Of a stretch of 64,000 nucleotides of DNA, positions 59,239 to 64,000 are shown in pieces (the first letter of the stretch is position 1; each line of letters starts with the position of its first letter). Both the position numbers and the translations under genes were made by a program. The notes under the pieces are model-generated. The model had not been told where the DNA came from and searched no databases. It worked only from the letters and a program-made list of their open reading frames with translations. The DNA comes from Cytobacillus sp. IB215665 (GTDB taxonomy: Bacteria > Bacillota > Bacilli > Bacillales > SM2101): the NCBI RefSeq assembly GCF_033963835.1, contig NZ_JAXBME010000002.1, forward strand, positions 62,001 through 126,000. The letters are read 5' to 3'.

Positions 59239-60026
59239 TGGATAATATGTTACCTCTTCATAACAAAAAAATACTTGTGACAAGAGGTAAACAGCAAGCA
59301 AAAGGCTTTGCTGAGAAAATTGTAGAACTTGGAGGTATCGCGGTAGAAATTCCACTAATTTCTATCATTCCTGCAAATTATACACATGAAAGTAAAATGA
59401 TTGTGAATGAGCTACATGAATATCAATGGCTTATTTTCTCAAGCGCAAATGGCGTACATTTCTTTTTTCAACAATTTCAGGAGCAGCTAGAATGTAACGT
59501 ATTATTTCCGCAGATTGCTGTAGTAGGAAAAAGAACTTTAGAAGCATTACAACAGTATGGACACGAAGCGTCAGTTGTACCAAAACAGTTTGTACAAGAA
59601 AGTTTATTAGAGGCATTATATCCATATTTGAATTCGGTAGATCGAATTTTAAATGTTCGAGGGAATCTTTCACGTGATACGTTTAAGTCTCAGTTAATTA
59701 GCAACGGATATGATGTAACAGATTTGGTCGTTTATCAAACAATTGAGAACAGCCAGAGTAAACATAATTTATATAAATTGCTCTCAAATGATGACATAGA
59801 TGTCATCACATTTGCGAGTTCCTCAGCTGTCAAAAACTTTGTATCATTATTAAATGGGCATTCGATAGATCACTACATCCGAGGCTGTATAGTCGCTTGT
59901 ATCGGCCCAATTACGAAAGAAACAGCAACTAAACTTGGTATAACCGTGCATATATGTCCAAAAGAGTATACGCTTGATAGTATGCTGCAAGAGCTTGTTC
60001 TGTATTATAACCGAGTGTCAAATTAA
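59238..60026 (+). CDS. hemD: Uroporphyrinogen-III synthase
   Basis: 262 residues. Closes and inverts the tetrapyrrole. The family diverges strongly; seen are ILVTRGKQQAKGFAEKIVEL, YQWLIFSSANGVHFFF, AVVGKRTLEALQQYG, ILNVRGNLSRD and VITFASSSAVKNFVSLL, then CIVACIGPITKETATKLG. One-base overlap with hemC. A MITE-like repeat separates it from hemB, a junction that is tight in B. subtilis. Confidence 0.94.
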   Translation: MDNMLPLHNKKILVTRGKQQAKGFAEKIVELGGIAVEIPLISIIPANYTHESKMIVNELHEYQWLIFSSANGVHFFFQQFQEQLECNVLFPQIAVVGKRTLEALQQYGHEASVVPKQFVQESLLEALYPYLNSVDRILNVRGNLSRDTFKSQLISNGYDVTDLVVYQTIENSQSKHNLYKLLSNDDIDVITFASSSAVKNFVSLLNGHSIDHYIRGCIVACIGPITKETATKLGITVHICPKEYTLDSMLQELVLYYNRVSN

Positions 60027-60034
60027 TTAGAATA

Positions 60035-60197
60035 GGCTGTTTTCGCATTAATTGTTGCTTTTCGTACTAAGAGCCAAACACGTACACAACTAGAGTTCGT
60101 GGCATCTATTCTTCTGTACAACAATGACTAACCATGTTAAACCACTTTTTTTGGTGCTAATTGGATAACAATAGCAACAAAGTTTACGAAAAGAGCC
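60035..60197 (-). repeat. Best-preserved MITE-like repeat copy, between hemD and hemB
   Basis: 163 bp, inverted: ggctgttttcgcattaattg at the left, internal box acacaactagagttcgtggc-atctattctt, right end caacaaagtttacgaaaaga-gcc. It starts 9 bases after the hemD stop. The termini form long imperfect inverted repeats (TTGTTGCT is shared). Confidence 0.85.
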
Positions 60198-60286
60198 ATA
60201 GAATAACATTTTTAAGTGATAAGCAAATTTGTTTAACTCGGACTTTTGTGAAAATCATGTGAGTATATGAAAGGAAGGATTGTTAC

Positions 60287-61267
60287 ATGAAAGATATTAA
60301 TTTTTCCCGTTATCGTAGGCTGCGTCAATCAGCTAATGTCCGAAGAATGGTACGAGAGACACATTTACACGTTGAAGATTTCATTTATCCTCTATTTGTG
60401 GTAGAAGGAGAGAACCAGAAAAACCCTGTTTCATCCATGCCTGGCGTTTATCAATATTCACTTGATCGTCTTAACGAAGAAGTATCCGAAATTGTTGAAC
60501 TTGGGATACCATCTGTCATTGTCTTCGGGGTACCTAATGAGAAAGATGATGTTGGCTCTCAAGCATATCATGACCATGGAATTGTTCAAGATGCTATACG
60601 ACAACTTAAAGCATCTTTTCCTGAGCTTGTCGTTATAGCAGATACATGCCTCTGTCAATATACAGATCATGGGCATTGCGGAATTATCCAAGATGGACAA
60701 GTTTTGAATGACCCGTCATTAAATTTACTCGTGAAAACAGCGATAAGCCAGGCAAAAGCTGGGGCTGATATTATTGCTCCTTCTAATATGATGGATGGTT
60801 TTGTAGCAGCAATTCGTCAAGGCTTAGATGAAGCGGGCTTTGAGTATATTCCAATTATGTCTTATGGTGTAAAGTATGCATCTGCTTTCTATGGCCCCTT
60901 TAGAGATGCGGCTCATGGTGCGCCACAGTTTGGGGATCGTAAAACATACCAAATGGACCCAGCAAACCGTTTGGAAGCACTTCGTGAAGCTCAATCTGAC
61001 GTAGAAGAAGGAGCGGACTTTCTCATTGTCAAACCGGCTCTTTCATATTTAGACATCATTAGAGATATGCAAAACAATATTAACATCCCATTTGTAGCTT
61101 ATAACGTAAGCGGTGAATATTCGATGATTAAAGCAGCAGCACAAAATGGTTGGTTGAATGAACAAGAGGTCGTTTTAGAAAAATTGACAAGTATGAAGCG
61201 AGCTGGAGTTGATCTAATCATAACCTACTTTGCTAAAGATGCAGCCCGTTGGTTAACTGAGAAGTAA
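60287..61267 (+). CDS. hemB: Delta-aminolevulinic acid dehydratase (porphobilinogen synthase)
   Basis: 326 residues. Joins two aminolevulinates. Zinc cysteines in [14 protein letters not shown] (about 120-133); Schiff-base lysines in [19 protein letters not shown] and [12 protein letters not shown]. The three-Cys motif marks the zinc-dependent type. Ribosome site gaaaggaag. Continues the heme operon after the repeat. Confidence 0.97.
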   Translation: MKDINFSRYRRLRQSANVRRMVRETHLHVEDFIYPLFVVEGENQKNPVSSMPGVYQYSLDRLNEEVSEIVELGIPSVIVFGVPNEKDDVGSQAYHDHGIVQDAIRQLKASFPELVVIADTCLCQYTDHGHCGIIQDGQVLNDPSLNLLVKTAISQAKAGADIIAPSNMMDGFVAAIRQGLDEAGFEYIPIMSYGVKYASAFYGPFRDAAHGAPQFGDRKTYQMDPANRLEALREAQSDVEEGADFLIVKPALSYLDIIRDMQNNINIPFVAYNVSGEYSMIKAAAQNGWLNEQEVVLEKLTSMKRAGVDLIITYFAKDAARWLTEK

Positions 61268-61356
61268 ACTTGTTGAGAAACTTAAACGTCAGGGAATGGA
61301 GATACTCTATTACCCCTGAGTAACTCCATTGATAATTTATAGGAAGGTGTCTAATT

Positions 61357-62646
61357 ATGCGAAGCTATCAAAAGTCAATTGAAGCATTTGAAAAAGCACA
61401 ACAACTTATGCCAGGTGGAGTGAATAGTCCTGTTCGTGCATTTAAATCTGTTGATATGAATCCGATCTTTATGAAAAAGGGTAAAGGATCAAAAATATAC
61501 GATATTGATGGAAATGAATATATAGATTATGTTTTGTCGTGGGGACCACTTATTCATGGACATGCAAATGAAAGAGTAGTAGAAGCAATTAAAAAAGTAA
61601 CTGAAGATGGCACAAGCTTTGGAGCACCATCATTAATCGAAAATGATCTTGCCCAGCTTGTTATTGAGCGCGTACCATCCATTGAAGTAATTAGAATGGT
61701 TAGCTCAGGTACAGAGGCAACAATGAGTGCTCTTCGTTTAGCCCGAGGTTATACTTCTCGCAATAAAATAATGAAGTTTGAAGGTTGTTATCATGGACAC
61801 GGAGATTCATTATTAATTAAAGCTGGATCAGGAGTTGCAACACTCGGCTTACCTGACAGTCCTGGTGTGCCAGAGGGTGTTGCGAAAAATACTATTACAG
61901 TTCCTTATAATGATCTCAATAGTGTCAAATATGCTTTTGAGCAATTTGGTGATGATATTGCTGGTGTGATCGTTGAACCGGTTGCTGGTAATATGGGGGT
62001 TGTACCACCTCAGGAGGGCTTTCTAGAAGGACTAAGGGAAATTACTGAGGAGTATGGTTCATTATTAATCTTTGATGAAGTTATGACAGGATTTAGAGTT
62101 GCGTATCATTGTGCACAAGGGTATTTTGGTGTTACCCCAGATATAACATGCCTAGGAAAAGTTATTGGCGGTGGTCTTCCAGTAGGTGCATACGGTGGAA
62201 AAGCGGAAATAATGAATCAAATCGCTCCGAGTGGACCAATTTATCAAGCAGGTACACTTTCTGGTAACCCACTTGCAATGACAGCTGGTTATGAAACATT
62301 GATCCAGTTAACACCTGAATCATATGCACAATTTGAACAGAAAGCAGATCTTTTAGAGGAAGGTCTATCAGCAGCAGCACGTAAATATGAAATTCCACAT
62401 ACAATCAATCGTGCTGGTTCAATGATCGGCTTCTTCTTTACAGATGAACAAGTATCAAATTATGAAATGGCAAAAAAATCTAATTTAGCTTATTTTGCTA
62501 CATTTTATAAAGCTATGTCTGAACAAGGTGTCTTTTTGCCACCATCTCAGTTTGAAGGGCTATTCTTATCAACTGCTCATACGCATGAAGATATTCATCA
62601 TACAATTCACAGTGCGGAAATTGCTTTTTCAAAGCTTAAATCGTAA
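61357..62646 (+). CDS. hemL: Glutamate-1-semialdehyde 2,1-aminomutase
   Basis: 429-residue PLP enzyme that makes 5-aminolevulinate. N-terminal [71 protein letters not shown] and the PLP lysine in [17 protein letters not shown]. Ribosome site taggaaggtg. Followed by a strong terminator, so the operon ends here. Confidence 0.97.
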   Translation: MRSYQKSIEAFEKAQQLMPGGVNSPVRAFKSVDMNPIFMKKGKGSKIYDIDGNEYIDYVLSWGPLIHGHANERVVEAIKKVTEDGTSFGAPSLIENDLAQLVIERVPSIEVIRMVSSGTEATMSALRLARGYTSRNKIMKFEGCYHGHGDSLLIKAGSGVATLGLPDSPGVPEGVAKNTITVPYNDLNSVKYAFEQFGDDIAGVIVEPVAGNMGVVPPQEGFLEGLREITEEYGSLLIFDEVMTGFRVAYHCAQGYFGVTPDITCLGKVIGGGLPVGAYGGKAEIMNQIAPSGPIYQAGTLSGNPLAMTAGYETLIQLTPESYAQFEQKADLLEEGLSAAARKYEIPHTINRAGSMIGFFFTDEQVSNYEMAKKSNLAYFATFYKAMSEQGVFLPPSQFEGLFLSTAHTHEDIHHTIHSAEIAFSKLKS

Positions 62647-62666
62647 GTAAATGAACATAGAAACAG

Positions 62667-62710
62667 AAGGTGTAGATAAAGTGTATCATCAACTTTATCT
62701 ACACCTTTTT
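62667..62710 (+). terminator. Terminator after hemL
   Basis: Perfect 16-bp stem aaggtgtagataaagt/actttatctacacctt, 9-base loop, then a T run. Ends hemAXCDBL. Confidence 0.93.
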
Positions 62711-62728
62711 CATGTTTTATCATCGTTT

Positions 62729-62756
62729 TATACATAAATGATCAATTTCATACATA
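62729..62756 (+). promoter_or_regulatory. Candidate sigma-E promoter of spoVID
   Basis: TATACA (62729-62734), about 14 bases, CATACATA (62749-62756). The -10 matches the mother-cell sigma-E pattern CATACAnT except its last base. spoVID is a sigma-E gene in B. subtilis. Confidence 0.35.
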
Positions 62757-62806
62757 AATCTGTAATGTCATAGTAAAAATGGTACTTGTTTGAAAGGAGG
62801 AGTAAG

Positions 62807-63871
62807 GTGACACAAGAAGAGCAATCGTCGCTGCGATTTTCAATTGAAGAGTCGGTTTGGTTTCAAAAGGGACAGGAAGTCTCTGAACTTTTATCAATTT
62901 CTTTAGATCCTGATATTATGATTGAAGAGCATGATCAATATATTACAATTCGTGGTTCGCTTCAGCTATCAGGTGAATACAGAATAGATGAAAATGCTGT
63001 ACATGAAGACGTCAGAGCGTTTCCTGGGAGGGTTGTTAATACTGTTATTACACGAGAAGATGGCGTAAGTGAGCTAAAGCATGTTTTTCCTGTTGATATA
63101 ACAATTCCGAAGACTCGAATTGATCGTATGGATGACGTGTATATTTCAATAAATTCATTTGATTATGAAATTCCTCAAACAAGGTGTTTAGAAGTGTTTG
63201 CAGACCTTTCTATAAGTGGAATATATGATCATCACCAATCTGAGGTTATAAGAGAAAGTGAGTATTATGAGGAAATCATAGAGCATGATGAGGGCCAGGA
63301 TGGGATCGAACGGGTGGAAGTAAATGAAGTCGATTCAGTGGGTCATGTAAATGATGGAGAAGATGTGGTTCAAGTTGGAATTGAAGAAGACTTGTATGAT
63401 CCATTCGAAGTTGAAGTCAGAAAACAAGTGGAAGAAGATGTTTTAGATTCAGCAGAAAGTGCTGAAAGTAATGTACCAAGTATAGATGTCTATAGTCCAC
63501 AGGTTGAATTAAAAGGTAGAGAAGAAACTGATTTAGTATTAAACTTTGAAAGGCACAGTGAAGAACGTACTGAGGTTCAAACAAAGGAAATAAAGGTCAG
63601 AGAAGAAGCGATGGTAGGGGACGAATCTGAAGCAATACGTGATGAAAATGCACTATATTTAACTAAGATATTTGGCAAAGAGGAGCACGAAGGAGATTTT
63701 TCACAAGTGAAAATGTGTTTTGTTCAACAAGGTGATTCCGTACATTCCATATCAGAAAGGTATGATGTATCTGTTCAACAGCTTTTGCGAGTAAATCATC
63801 TCGAACAAGAACATGACATTTATGAAGGACAAATATTATATATACCTATCTACATTGATAGTAAAGTTTAA
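62807..63871 (+). CDS. spoVID: Spore-coat morphogenetic protein SpoVID
   Basis: 354 residues. Needed for the coat to encase the forespore. The N-terminal domain (about 1-140) is close to B. subtilis SpoVID: RFSIEESVWFQKGQEVSELL, SISLDPDI, VFPVDITIPKTRI. A long acidic, probably disordered region follows (about 145-300), then a C-terminal LysM domain with QQGDSVHSISERYDVSVQQL and EGQILYIPI. It is much shorter than the remembered B. subtilis protein (about 575), owing to a shorter acidic middle, yet both ends are intact. GTG 62807 with aaaggaggag upstream is preferred over a TTG at 62786. Confidence 0.92.
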   Translation: MTQEEQSSLRFSIEESVWFQKGQEVSELLSISLDPDIMIEEHDQYITIRGSLQLSGEYRIDENAVHEDVRAFPGRVVNTVITREDGVSELKHVFPVDITIPKTRIDRMDDVYISINSFDYEIPQTRCLEVFADLSISGIYDHHQSEVIRESEYYEEIIEHDEGQDGIERVEVNEVDSVGHVNDGEDVVQVGIEEDLYDPFEVEVRKQVEEDVLDSAESAESNVPSIDVYSPQVELKGREETDLVLNFERHSEERTEVQTKEIKVREEAMVGDESEAIRDENALYLTKIFGKEEHEGDFSQVKMCFVQQGDSVHSISERYDVSVQQLLRVNHLEQEHDIYEGQILYIPIYIDSKV

Positions 63872-63879
63872 TAATTAAC

Positions 63880-64000
63880 ATGACAACGAAAAATGAGGGT
63901 CATGATAAAACAGCAAAAGTATTAAATTATCATAGTCCTATTCTAGCTAAATATGGAATAATACCCGATAATGTTGAGCAGATTGGAAAGAAGCTTGTCA
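63880..64000 (+). CDS. ysxE: Start of YsxE-like spore-coat protein (cut by window end)
   Basis: The frame is open from ATG 63880 to the window edge: MTTKNEGHDKTAKVLNYHSP, then ILAKYGIIPDNVEQIGKKLV. Only 40 residues are seen. It starts 8 bases after spoVID, which is where B. subtilis carries ysxE (a CotS-family kinase-like coat protein), and the region ILAKYGIIPDNVEQI is similar to the start of such proteins. No clear ribosome site is visible. Confidence 0.6.
   Translation, partial: MTTKNEGHDKTAKVLNYHSPILAKYGIIPDNVEQIGKKLV

Overview
The window looks like chromosomal core from a low-GC, endospore-forming member of the Bacillaceae (Bacillus sensu lato). Three things support this: close matches to remembered Bacillus subtilis proteins (FadR, GerE, SdhC, ClpX, LonB, UvrC), sporulation genes (gerE, gerM, lonB, spoVID, start of ysxE), and gene order polX-mutS2-yshE-fadR-fadB-etfBA-trxA-uvrC-yslB-sdhCAB-gerE-racE-gerM-rph-rdgB-ysnB ... 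ilvBNC-leuABCD-ysoA-tig-clpX-lonB-lonA-engB-ysxD-hemAXCDBL-spoVID-ysxE. I cannot name the species. No prophage, CRISPR array or transposase gene was seen.

Layout. 1-4.6 kb: DNA repair genes and small membrane proteins. 4.7-8.7 kb: a FadR-controlled fatty-acid beta-oxidation unit (fadR, enoyl-CoA hydratase, electron-transfer flavoprotein) that has the FadR operator but no acyl-CoA synthetase gene. 8.9-9.3 kb: thioredoxin. 9.4-19.0 kb: the main accessory region. It has two promoters with near-perfect or perfect Fur boxes, driving a helical lipoprotein and a membrane-anchored protein plus FTR1 iron permease. Between them sits a translationally coupled three-gene envelope module (YbhN-type membrane protein, membrane AlkP-superfamily hydrolase, dolichyl-phosphate-sugar-synthase-like GT2), and a GT-C-like membrane protein follows. 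19.0-25.2 kb: uvrC, yslB and succinate dehydrogenase. 25.4-28.1 kb: a divergent accessory pair (EEP-family hydrolase and aldonolactone-oxidase-like flavoprotein). 28.4-33.8 kb: gerE, racE, gerM, rph, rdgB and a phosphodiesterase. 34.0 kb: tRNA-Arg(UCU). 35.4-45.1 kb: branched-chain amino-acid biosynthesis with a leucine (CTC) T-box before ilvB. 45.2-54.9 kb: protein quality control (ysoA, tig, clpX, lonB, lonA) and engB. 56.0-62.6 kb: the heme pathway from glutamyl-tRNA to uroporphyrinogen III. 62.8 kb to the end: spore-coat genes.

The most striking non-coding structure is a family of about twelve MITE-like repeats, roughly 115-165 bp. Their ends read GGCTCTTTTCGTAAA... and ...GCGAAAACAGCC and they share an internal box. 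All lie between genes, and several sit inside conserved operons (fadR/fadB, etfB/etfA, T-box/ilvB, tig/clpX, lonB/lonA, hemD/hemB). A second family has two identical 127-bp tandem copies plus a divergent copy before rph, and a decayed copy near 55.2 kb. Regulatory sites read from sequence include the FadR operator, Fur boxes, the T-box, a PerR-like site before hemA, and candidate sigma-K (gerE), sigma-F/G (lonB) and sigma-E (spoVID) promoters. Function calls rest on recognised motifs and recalled family members; no database search was run.
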